Source: an uncultured Collinsella sp. (lineage in GTDB: Bacteria > Actinomycetota > Coriobacteriia > Coriobacteriales > Coriobacteriaceae). Taken from it: DNA of 34,021 nt. Both the position numbers and the translations under genes were made by a program. Every line of letters starts with the position of its first letter. The stretch's first letter is position 1. Below are positions 8,784-16,262 of this stretch, one piece after another. The notes beneath the pieces are model-generated. The model was not told the origin of the DNA and made no database searches. It saw nothing but the letters and a program-made list of their open reading frames with translations. The stretch spans positions 1 to 34,021 of the forward strand of contig CABSMS010000010.1 in assembly GCA_902478885.1 (NCBI GenBank), given 5' to 3'.

Positions 8784-9593
8784 ATGCTCAATAAAACGAT
8801 TCCTGTCGGGGTCGATGGCTCGTCTGCCACGATTACGTCTTATGTTTTTGCCCCGACCGAAGACGCTTATGCTTTAAAACCGCTGCCTGCAGTTGTGGTC
8901 GTGCCAGGAGGCGGCTACGATCACGTTTCGCCGCGCGAAGGCGAGCCGGTAGCGCTCCGTTTGTTGGCGATGGGCTACCAAGCGTTTGTACTGAACTATT
9001 CGGTTGCTCCGGCTGTCTATCCGCTGGCATTGCAAGAACTCGCGCGGGCGGTCGATACCGTCCGAAGCCATGCGGCAGAGTACTGTGTCGATCCTGATCG
9101 GATTACGGTCATGGGTTTTTCGGCCGGTGGGCATCTAGTTGGCTTGCTCGGGGCGCTTTGGGACCAACCCTGGCTTGCAGAGTCGATTGCGGCATCGCCT
9201 GAGTCGATTCGGCCTGACACACTTTGCTTGGGCTATCCGGTCGTAAGCTCGGGGGCCTATGCTCATCGTGGTTCGTTTGAATACCTAACGGGTGCCGATG
9301 GCGCTTTGGCTCAAAAGTTGTCGATCGAGAATATGGTGGGCGAGGGCTTCCCCCGTACGTTCTTGTGGCATACCGCCGAGGATGCATCGGTGCCAGTTCA
9401 AAATAGCCTCCTTCTTGCGCAGGCTCTTGCCGACCACGGGATTGGCTTTAGCCTACATGTCTTTCCGCATGGAAAGCACGGGGCATCGCTCGCCACAGCC
9501 CAAACGGCGTTTAAGGGCTGCGCCGAGCATATTCAGCCACAGGTTCAGGGCTGGCCTGAGCAGTTCGCTTCCTGGGAGCGTGATGGACGATGA
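8784..9593 (+). CDS. Alpha/beta-hydrolase carbohydrate esterase
   Basis: A 269-aa single-domain alpha/beta hydrolase of the BD-FAE/acetyl-esterase kind often placed next to pectin or xylan genes. Visible elements are the oxyanion loop PGGGYDHVSPREGEPVA (from residue 41), the nucleophile elbow GFSAGGH (Ser113), an acid near Asp200 (HTAEDASVP) and His232 in HGKHG. There is no signal peptide. ATG 8784 has GAAAGGGA upstream. Its stop overlaps the start of the next gene by four bases (ATGA), implying translational coupling with the CE8 fusion protein. Likely role: removing acetyl or other esters from imported pectic oligomers. The exact ester is not determinable from sequence. Confidence 0.8.
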   Translation: MLNKTIPVGVDGSSATITSYVFAPTEDAYALKPLPAVVVVPGGGYDHVSPREGEPVALRLLAMGYQAFVLNYSVAPAVYPLALQELARAVDTVRSHAAEYCVDPDRITVMGFSAGGHLVGLLGALWDQPWLAESIAASPESIRPDTLCLGYPVVSSGAYAHRGSFEYLTGADGALAQKLSIENMVGEGFPRTFLWHTAEDASVPVQNSLLLAQALADHGIGFSLHVFPHGKHGASLATAQTAFKGCAEHIQPQVQGWPEQFASWERDGR

Positions 9594-11755
9594 GCGAAAG
9601 TATCTATACACTGCGCGTTTCGAGGGCTGCGGCAGGAGCGTATCCAACGATTTCCGATGCCTTGGCGGCAGCCGATCAGCTCTATCCGGATGCCGAGCAA
9701 CCGGTGATGATTCACGTCGATCAGGGCGAGTATCGCGAGCGGGTCGAGATTCATCGACCGTATGTGACGCTGGTGGGCGAGACGGCTGACAGCGTGCGTA
9801 TCGTGGGCAGTCTGTGTGCCAAGATGCCTTCGGAGGACGGCTCGGGCATTGACGGAAAGCTCGGCACCTTTAGGACCTATACCGTTTTGGTCGATGCCGA
9901 CGACGTGCGGCTCGAGAACCTCACAATCGTCAACGATGCCGGCGACGGTCGCGAGGTCGGTCAGGCGATTGCCCTGTATGCCGATGGCGACCGTCTGGTT
10001 GTCGATGCCTGCTGCATTAAGGGACACCAAGACACGCTGTTTTTGGGTCCGCTGCCGCCGCATGAGGCCAAACCGGGCGGGTTTATAGGACCCAAACAGT
10101 ATGCGCCGCGCCGGGTGGGCCGTCAGTATTTTCGACGTTGTCGGATCGAGGGCGATGTCGACTTTATCTTTGGCGGCGCGCGTGCCTACTTTGAGGGGTG
10201 CGAGATTCGCTCGCTCAACCGCAATATGGACGTGAACGGTTACGTGACGGCGGCATCGACGCCCGAGGGAGAGCCATATGGCTTCGTGTTCCACGGCTGC
10301 TCGTTTACAGCCGCGCAAGATGTGGTACCGGATTCGGTCTATTTGGGTCGTCCTTGGCGTGAGTGGGCCCAGACCGTGCTGATCGATTGCTGGCTGGGAC
10401 AGCATATCAAGCGCGAAGGTTGGTGGGATTGGGCTAAGCCAGCGGCGCACGAGAGGGCGCACTACGCTGGTGCAAGCCTACATGGCCCGGCGAGTGATGC
10501 CGAAAACTGGGCGCCATGGGCGCACGAGCTCGATGCGACAGCCACTACCCGATACGCCCGCGAACAGGTGCTTTCCGGTGCGGACGGCTGGGACCCCGAA
10601 GGTGGCCCAGGCGACGCTGCGGAGACCGACAGTCTTTCCGATAACGGTCGCACGGTGCATATCGACACCTATTACGAAGACGAACTGGCATTTCGTGAGC
10701 GCCTTAAGCGTGAGGGCCGCTCCGCCGCATTTAAGGGCACGACGCCCGAAGACTTTGAGGCATGGCAGATTGCGACGAGGGTTCGGCTGTTTGACCTGTT
10801 GGGCCTATCGATTATGGATCGCGTGTCGATTGAGGCGCGCGAACTCGATCGGGTGCAGATTGCCGGCGGTATCGTGCGCACCCATGCGATGCTGCAGGTG
10901 GAGCGCGACGTTTGGATGCCGTTCTACCTGCTCGAGCCGCAGTCGCCTAAGCTCGATGCGCGCGGCCGCAAGTGTTGCTATATCTGCCCGCATGGCCATC
11001 AGGGAGCGGGCGCCGCAAGTGTTGCGGGCGTGACGGGCGTGCCGGCGGTCGATGATGCCGTGCGTAAGTTCAATTACGACTACGGTCTGCGTTTGGCACG
11101 CATGGGTTACGTGACCGTCTGCCCCGACGCGCGCGGCTGGGGATACCGTCGTGACTGGAAGGGTCAGGGCGATGACGAGAACAGCTACCTGCGCGGTACG
11201 TGCCTGAATCAGGCACGTATGGCCGAGCCACTGGGTCTTACGGTCGCGGGCCTCAACGTCTGGGACAACATGCGCTTGATCGATTACTTGGAGGCGCGCG
11301 GCGACATTGCCATGGATGACCTGGGTTGCTTTGGTTTTTCGGGTGGCGGCTACATGACGTTGTACCTGGCCGCACTCGACCCGCGTGTGCGCAAGGCGTT
11401 TGTCTCGGGCTATCTGTACGGTGTCGACGATTCGCTGCTGCATCTCAATGGCAATTGCAGCTGCAACTACACACCCGGACTTTGGCGCTTACTCGACATG
11501 GGCGATATTGCCTCGCTCATCGCGCCGCATCCGCTGCTGGTGCAAAGCTGCGAAGAGGATCATCTGAACGGTTCGCGCGGGCTGAAAAATGTTGACGAGC
11601 AGCTCGAGATCGTGCGCGATGCCTACAAGTTGCTGGGTCGCAGAGATGGCCTGCGGCACGAGGTGTGTCCGGGTGAACACCATCTGGGCGTGGCACATCT
11701 TGCCGAGGATATCGAATGGCTCGATTCGCACGTTGCGGAATGCGCCCGTGCATAG
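9590..11755 (+). CDS. Bifunctional pectin esterase: CE8 methylesterase fused to an alpha/beta-hydrolase
   Basis: A 721-aa two-domain protein. Residues about 1-300 form a CE8 pectin methylesterase beta-helix with GHQDTLF (Asp148), DVDFIFGGA (Asp191) and YLGRPW (Arg254), the catalytic aspartates and substrate arginine of the family. A linker (about 300-360) leads to a second domain (about 360-721), an alpha/beta hydrolase with nucleophile GFSGGGY (Ser584), an acidic EEDH near 657 and HH at 697-698. That domain resembles acetylesterases of the abhydrolase_7/acetyl-xylan-esterase kind. No signal peptide is visible, unusual for CE8, which is mostly secreted. The fusion suggests demethylation and deacetylation of the same imported oligogalacturonide. 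Translation is coupled to the preceding esterase by an ATGA overlap. Confidence 0.88.
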   Translation: MSESIYTLRVSRAAAGAYPTISDALAAADQLYPDAEQPVMIHVDQGEYRERVEIHRPYVTLVGETADSVRIVGSLCAKMPSEDGSGIDGKLGTFRTYTVLVDADDVRLENLTIVNDAGDGREVGQAIALYADGDRLVVDACCIKGHQDTLFLGPLPPHEAKPGGFIGPKQYAPRRVGRQYFRRCRIEGDVDFIFGGARAYFEGCEIRSLNRNMDVNGYVTAASTPEGEPYGFVFHGCSFTAAQDVVPDSVYLGRPWREWAQTVLIDCWLGQHIKREGWWDWAKPAAHERAHYAGASLHGPASDAENWAPWAHELDATATTRYAREQVLSGADGWDPEGGPGDAAETDSLSDNGRTVHIDTYYEDELAFRERLKREGRSAAFKGTTPEDFEAWQIATRVRLFDLLGLSIMDRVSIEARELDRVQIAGGIVRTHAMLQVERDVWMPFYLLEPQSPKLDARGRKCCYICPHGHQGAGAASVAGVTGVPAVDDAVRKFNYDYGLRLARMGYVTVCPDARGWGYRRDWKGQGDDENSYLRGTCLNQARMAEPLGLTVAGLNVWDNMRLIDYLEARGDIAMDDLGCFGFSGGGYMTLYLAALDPRVRKAFVSGYLYGVDDSLLHLNGNCSCNYTPGLWRLLDMGDIASLIAPHPLLVQSCEEDHLNGSRGLKNVDEQLEIVRDAYKLLGRRDGLRHEVCPGEHHLGVAHLAEDIEWLDSHVAECARA

Positions 11756-11824
11756 CCCCTCGGCATGCTGCGAATAAACGGTACGTTCCTGTATGACCGC
11801 CGATGGGCGGATGAGGAGAAGATT

Positions 11825-12493
11825 ATGGAAACGAAGAGTTTGAGTGAATCGACCATTTGCTGCTTTGGCGATTCGACCACATGGGGCGATAACGGATGCG
11901 GCGCAGGCGGCAACGACATCTCTTGGACTTCGCATCTGGGCGCGTTGCTGGGAGGCGCGGTCGTCGAGAACTTTGGCATCAAGGGTTCGCGTATCGCCAT
12001 CAAGGCCGACCGTACCGATTCGTTTGTCGAGCGCCTTGACGGCATCGACAATGCGGCCGATATCTACATCGTCTTTGGCGGCGTCAACGACTTTAGCCGC
12101 AACGTGCCGCTTGGCGAGTTGGGCAGTACCGATGTGCACGAGTTCTATGGTGCACTCGATTATCTGATCCGCACCATCACGGCGCGCTCACCTCGGGCAA
12201 AGCTCGTGTTTATGACGCCGTGCAAGACGAGCGGTAAGCACGAGAAGGATATCCCGGCAAGCGACGAGCTCAACCACCTGGGCCTGACGCAGGTCGCCTA
12301 CGTAAAGGCGATGCTCGAAGTCTGCGACCGCTATTCCGTTCCGGTGATTGACCTGTATGCGCAAAGCGGCATCAGCCCGTTTTTGCCGGAGCACCGCGAG
12401 CTCTATATGCCGGACGGTCTGCATTACAGCCCGGCTGGCTATGAGCGCCTGGCGCATCGCATCGCCGCGGGCTTAGCCGCCGTTTGCCGTTAA
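11825..12493 (+). CDS. SGNH/GDSL-type esterase
   Basis: A 222-aa SGNH hydrolase. Block I is FGDSTTWG (Ser17), a glycine lies in GIKGSR, the asparagine is in FGGVND (Asn88), and the catalytic Asp-His pair is in PDGLHYSP (Asp197, His200). Short intracellular SGNH enzymes in pectin loci are commonly acetylesterases (CE12-like, acting on rhamnogalacturonan or homogalacturonan); that specificity is inferred from neighbours. ATG 11825 is preceded by AGGAGAAG. It lies 69 bp after the CE8 fusion and ends the plus-strand esterase group, so three esterase genes carrying four esterase domains lie side by side. Confidence 0.82.
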   Translation: METKSLSESTICCFGDSTTWGDNGCGAGGNDISWTSHLGALLGGAVVENFGIKGSRIAIKADRTDSFVERLDGIDNAADIYIVFGGVNDFSRNVPLGELGSTDVHEFYGALDYLIRTITARSPRAKLVFMTPCKTSGKHEKDIPASDELNHLGLTQVAYVKAMLEVCDRYSVPVIDLYAQSGISPFLPEHRELYMPDGLHYSPAGYERLAHRIAAGLAAVCR

Positions 12494-12508
12494 AAGTCTG
12501 CCGTTCGC

Positions 12509-12573
12509 GGGGAATATAGGGTTAACGTTCACCCTATATTCCCCGTTCGCGTTACACTAGAGTTAACGTTCAC
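12509..12573 (+). promoter_or_regulatory. GH105 operon control region: operator inside a 14-bp-arm hairpin plus second operator
   Basis: GTTAACGTTCAC occurs at 12521-12532 and 12562-12573, centres 41 bp apart. The first site is the centre of a perfect inverted repeat (12509-12522 with 12531-12544, 8-bp loop), and the 9-mer CCGTTCGCG flanks it at 12501 and 12543. A -10-like TACACT (12553-12558) lies between the operators. The hairpin could also act on transcripts leaving the esterase group, though no T-run follows. Confidence 0.65.
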
Positions 12574-12600
12574 CTATCGTTTATGTCAGAGGGGACAGCA

Positions 12601-13839
12601 ATGGGTTGCAATCAAATCCTGGATCGTTATATCGAGCAGTTGATCGAGACCTCTACGCCGCAGGCGCCGGCTTGGAATATCGAAAAGATTCGCGCCGGCA
12701 AGGAGAACACCTGGAACTATATCGACGGCTGCATGATCAAGGCGCTCATCGAGCTGTACGAGATCACGGGTGAGCAGCGCTACTTGACGTTCGCCGATGA
12801 CTACATCGATTTCTTTGTCCAGGACGACGGTACCATCAAGCATTACAACCCGCAGGAGTACAACCTCGATAACGTCAATGCGGGCAAGACCCTCTACAAG
12901 CTTTATGACCTGGTGGGCAAGCCCAAGTACCGTGCCGCCATGGATACCATCTATCGTCAGCTCGAGACCCAGCCGCGCACCAAAGAAGGCGTGTTTTGGC
13001 ACAAGGCCGTCTATCCCAACCAGATTTGGCTCGATGGCATGTACATGGCACAGCCGTTCTACATGCAGTACGAGCTGAGCTTCCACAACCGTCGTGCCTG
13101 CTCGGACAGCTTCCATATGTTCCAGGTCGTGCATGACCTGATGCGCAACCCCCTCAACGGTCTGTACTATCACGCTTACGACGCGAGCCGCAAACAGTTC
13201 TGGTGCGACCCGGTCACCGGTCTTTCGGCTAACTTCTGGCTGCGCGCCGAGGGCTGGTTTGCCATGGCGCTCATCGACACCTGGGAGCTTATGCCGCCTT
13301 CGATGTCAGCCGAGAAGGACGAGATCCGCAAGATGTTCCACGACCTGATCGACGCCATGCTGCCGTATCAGGACGAGAAGACCGGCATGTGGCATCAGGT
13401 CATCAACCTGCCCAATATCGCCCCCAACTACCTGGAGGAGTCGGGCAGCGCCATCTTTGCCAATGCCATCATGAAGGGCGTGCGTCTGGGCGTGCTGGGC
13501 GAGCGTTACTACCAGTACGGCCGTCGCGCCTTCGACGGCATCTGCGAGACCTGCCTGTCCGAGCATGATGGCCAGCTGGCGCTCGACAACATCTGCCTGG
13601 TCGCGGGCTTGGGCAACACCGCGCACCGCGAGGGCACGTTTGATTACTACATGAGCGAGCCCGTGGTCAAAAATGATGCAAAGGGTGTGGCGCCGCTGGT
13701 GCTTGCCTATATCGAGACCATGCATCACGACAAGCTGGCCGGTAAGCGCGATCCGCTCGCCCCCTCGGGCGTGTGCTCCATCGAGGACCCGTTTGGCGGA
13801 TACACCCCGGGCATCAACGCTCATAAGGGATGTGAATAA
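12601..13839 (+). CDS. GH105 unsaturated rhamnogalacturonyl/galacturonyl hydrolase
   Basis: A 412-aa (alpha/alpha)6-barrel protein of the YteR/YesR family. It hydrolyses the unsaturated uronic acid left at the non-reducing end of pectic oligomers by lyases, releasing 4-deoxy-L-threo-5-hexosulose uronate. Visible landmarks are QIWLDGMYMAQPF with the catalytic Asp145, plus NFWLRAEGWFAMAL and EESGSAIFANA typical of the family. There is no signal peptide, so action is cytosolic. ATG 12601 follows AGAGGGG; an upstream ATG at 12583 would include the ribosome site. It is followed after 1 bp by the TIM-barrel gene. Its product is the substrate of the isomerase/dehydrogenase pair at 18333-19986. No pectate lyase is encoded here, so lyase products must come from elsewhere. 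Confidence 0.9.
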   Translation: MGCNQILDRYIEQLIETSTPQAPAWNIEKIRAGKENTWNYIDGCMIKALIELYEITGEQRYLTFADDYIDFFVQDDGTIKHYNPQEYNLDNVNAGKTLYKLYDLVGKPKYRAAMDTIYRQLETQPRTKEGVFWHKAVYPNQIWLDGMYMAQPFYMQYELSFHNRRACSDSFHMFQVVHDLMRNPLNGLYYHAYDASRKQFWCDPVTGLSANFWLRAEGWFAMALIDTWELMPPSMSAEKDEIRKMFHDLIDAMLPYQDEKTGMWHQVINLPNIAPNYLEESGSAIFANAIMKGVRLGVLGERYYQYGRRAFDGICETCLSEHDGQLALDNICLVAGLGNTAHREGTFDYYMSEPVVKNDAKGVAPLVLAYIETMHHDKLAGKRDPLAPSGVCSIEDPFGGYTPGINAHKGCE

Positions 13840-13840
13840 C

Positions 13841-14746
13841 GTGGGGGCTATTACTCCGGGCGTACGTTTGCACGACCTTCCGCAGGGGACCGTCGAGGAA
13901 CGCATTCGCATGGCGGGAGAGCTGGGCTTTTCGTGCATTCAGCTGCCGAGCAAGGTGCTCTACGCATCGATGGGGATCGATCGAGGCGGCCTGACCCGCG
14001 AGCTTGCCGACCATTTGCGTGCCGTGCTCGACGAGGCGGGCGTTTCGGTCGCCGTGCTCGGCTGCTATAAGAATTTGGCGACGCCCGATCGCCAACAGCT
14101 CATGGATAACTTTGCCGAGTACGAGGCGTGCCTGAACTTTGCCCAGATGCTCGGTGGCTGCCCGGTGGGTACCGAGACCGGTCGCCCCAATGCGCAGAAC
14201 CGCGTTGCTGACGACCGCATGACCGATGAGGCACTCGATGCGTTTGCAGACGGGCTTGCACACGTCTGCGATCGGGCCGAGGCCGTGGGTGGGCAAATTT
14301 TGATCGAGCCCGGTTGGAACGAGACGGTCAACACGCCAGATCGCTGCCGTGAGGTGCTGGAGCGCGTCTCGAGCCCGTCGCTCGGCGTGATCTATGACCC
14401 AGTGTCGCTGCTGCACCCCAGCGTCGTTGACGAAGCGCAGGAAATCACCGCGCGCATGCTCTACTTATGCGGCAGCAAGATCCGCGTGCTGCACGCCAAG
14501 GATTTTGAGGTCGTTGATAACGAGGACGAAGCCGGTTGGTGCGACGGTACGGGTTCACGCCTGGTGTGTCATGGCGTGGGCGAGACGGGCCGCTATGACT
14601 TTGAGCCCGTAGTGGCCTGGGCGGCTGCCGCCTGCCCTGGGATTCCCTGCGTGGTCGAGAACAGTGTGCCGGCGACGGCGGCTGACTGCCTGGCGACACT
14701 CGAGCACATGTCCGCTCGCTGCGGGGCTTCGCATCGCGAGTTATAG
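13841..14746 (+). CDS. Sugar phosphate isomerase/epimerase-like TIM-barrel protein
   Basis: A 301-aa protein of the xylose-isomerase-like/AP-endonuclease 2 TIM-barrel superfamily. Motifs in order are TVEERIRMAGELGFSCIQL, VAVLGCYKNL, LIEPGWNETV (metal-ligand glutamate), GVIYDPVSLLHP and RVLHAKDFEV, ending with a VVENS strand. These strand ends match the metal site of the family. The start is GTG 13841, 1 bp after the GH105 stop, with AAGGGA upstream; GTG 13832 is too close to that site. Tight coupling to GH105 suggests a sugar-isomerising role in pectin side-chain use, but the substrate is unknown. Confidence 0.75.
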   Translation: MGAITPGVRLHDLPQGTVEERIRMAGELGFSCIQLPSKVLYASMGIDRGGLTRELADHLRAVLDEAGVSVAVLGCYKNLATPDRQQLMDNFAEYEACLNFAQMLGGCPVGTETGRPNAQNRVADDRMTDEALDAFADGLAHVCDRAEAVGGQILIEPGWNETVNTPDRCREVLERVSSPSLGVIYDPVSLLHPSVVDEAQEITARMLYLCGSKIRVLHAKDFEVVDNEDEAGWCDGTGSRLVCHGVGETGRYDFEPVVAWAAAACPGIPCVVENSVPATAADCLATLEHMSARCGASHREL

Positions 14747-14848
14747 CATTGGCTTTTGCCGTGGCGGTCGATTAAGCTTGCCTGACTGGGGCAGCGGTGA
14801 AGGATCTTTATCGTCGCCCCATTGGATTGCATTAAAAAGGGGAGTTGC

Positions 14849-16066
14849 GTGGCTATCCACATTGTCGAAGAGGCGAATCGTTGCCTGGGTTGTAAGAGGG
14901 CGTTCTGTCAGCTTAAGGGCTGCCCAGTTCAGACGCCTATTCCGCAGGTCATCGACCTGTTCAAACAGCGTCGTCTAGAAGAAGCGGGCGAGCTGCTGTT
15001 CCAGAACAATCCCATGAGCGCGGTCTGCTCCATGGTGTGCAACCATTCGGGCCAGTGCGAGGGTGCTTGCATCCAGGGCCGCAAGGGCACACCTGTGCAT
15101 TTCTCGAGCATCGAGAACTATATCTCGACAGCGTATTTGGATCGTAAGGAGTGGACGCCCGCGCCGTCGTGCGGCAAACAGGTTGCTGTGGTCGGTTCCG
15201 GTCCCGCCGGTATTACCGTGGCCATTAAAATGGCCCAGCTGGGCTGTGCCGTCACGGTATTTGAACAGCGTCCCGAGATCGGCGGTGTACTGGAGTACGG
15301 TATCCCCGAGTTCCGCCTGCCCCGTGCGCTCGTGCAAAAGTATCGCCACGTGATGTGCTCGCTTGGCGTGCGTGTGCGCCCCTCGACTACCATCGGCGGC
15401 GCACTGCACATCGATGACCTGCTACGTGACGGCTACGACGCGGTCTTTGTCGGTACCGGTACCTGGCGTGCCCGCAAACTGGGCATTCCCGGCGAGTCGC
15501 GCGGCAACGTGCTTTTTGGTATCGATTACCTGGTCGATCCCGCGAGTGTGGCGATCGGGCAGAACGTGGCGGTCATCGGTGCCGGTAATGTGGCCATGGA
15601 TGTGGCCCGCACGGCGCTGCGTTCGGGTGCTCGCAAGGTCACTGTGTATGCCCGTTCGCGCCATATCTCGGCCATCGATGACGAGGTGGAGCTGACCGAG
15701 CTTGACGGTGCCGAGATTGTGTGCGGCAAGGCGATCTGCGCCATCGACGATAACGGTCCGGTGTTCGAGACGGCTATCTTTGACGAGGGCAACAATGTGG
15801 TGGGCTACGAGGAAGAGCTCGACCATGTGTCTGCCGATACGGTTGTGATTGCGGCTTCGCAGGTGCCCAAAGACAAGCTTGTGCTTACGACGGGCGGCCT
15901 GGAGACCGACCATCGTGGCCTGCTTTCGGTCGACGAGCACGGTATGACCACCGTGCCTGGCGTCTTTGCCGCCGGCGACGTGGTCAACGGCCCGCTGACG
16001 GTTGTTCACGCCGTAGCCGGCGCCAAACTCGCCGTCGAAGGCATCACCAGCTACCTGGGTCTCTAA
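14849..16066 (+). CDS. GltD-like NAD(P)-binding Fe-S/flavin oxidoreductase (orphan)
   Basis: A 405-aa protein with the layout of the glutamate synthase small subunit and dihydropyrimidine dehydrogenase N-terminus. Eight cysteines form two 4Fe-4S patterns (C12, C15, C20, C25 and C60, C64, C70, C74). An FAD-binding VVGSGPAG (about 115-121) and a second nucleotide-binding GAGNVAMD (about 250) follow, ending in the GxFAAGDVVNGPLTV FAD signature. GTG 14849 is chosen because AAAAGGGGAG precedes it. No large GltB-type subunit is nearby, so it probably passes electrons from NAD(P)H to another partner, possibly the flavoenzyme encoded at 16263. That link is inferred from adjacency. The 102-bp gap before it holds only an imperfect GGGGC/GCCCC hairpin (about 14790-14820). 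Confidence 0.8.
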   Translation: MAIHIVEEANRCLGCKRAFCQLKGCPVQTPIPQVIDLFKQRRLEEAGELLFQNNPMSAVCSMVCNHSGQCEGACIQGRKGTPVHFSSIENYISTAYLDRKEWTPAPSCGKQVAVVGSGPAGITVAIKMAQLGCAVTVFEQRPEIGGVLEYGIPEFRLPRALVQKYRHVMCSLGVRVRPSTTIGGALHIDDLLRDGYDAVFVGTGTWRARKLGIPGESRGNVLFGIDYLVDPASVAIGQNVAVIGAGNVAMDVARTALRSGARKVTVYARSRHISAIDDEVELTELDGAEIVCGKAICAIDDNGPVFETAIFDEGNNVVGYEEELDHVSADTVVIAASQVPKDKLVLTTGGLETDHRGLLSVDEHGMTTVPGVFAAGDVVNGPLTVVHAVAGAKLAVEGITSYLGL

Positions 16067-16081
16067 CCCATCCCACCCATC

Positions 16082-16148
16082 AGTTGCGGTGAAATACGGA
16101 CTGTTTTGGCTGTCAAAAGCCTCGGCTGCCCCGTATTTCACCGCAACT
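16082..16148. repeat. Intergenic palindrome family, copy 1
   Basis: A perfect 18-bp inverted repeat (16082-16099 with 16131-16148) starts AGTTGCGGTGAAATACGG, with a 31-nt loop containing a small TTTTG/CAAAA helix, then TTTTT. The outer part TTGCGGTGRAAT recurs in copies at 28881 and 29734. The T-run means this copy could also terminate the GltD-like gene. Confidence 0.75.
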
Positions 16149-16262
16149 TTTTGGGGTTGAGCAGAGACTGGGGGAGCGCGTACGGTCGGGTTCTGTGCGG
16201 TTGCTGATACGATAGGTGTGTTAGCAACTGCCGCTGAGCGGCTCAAACGAAAGGAACCCTGT

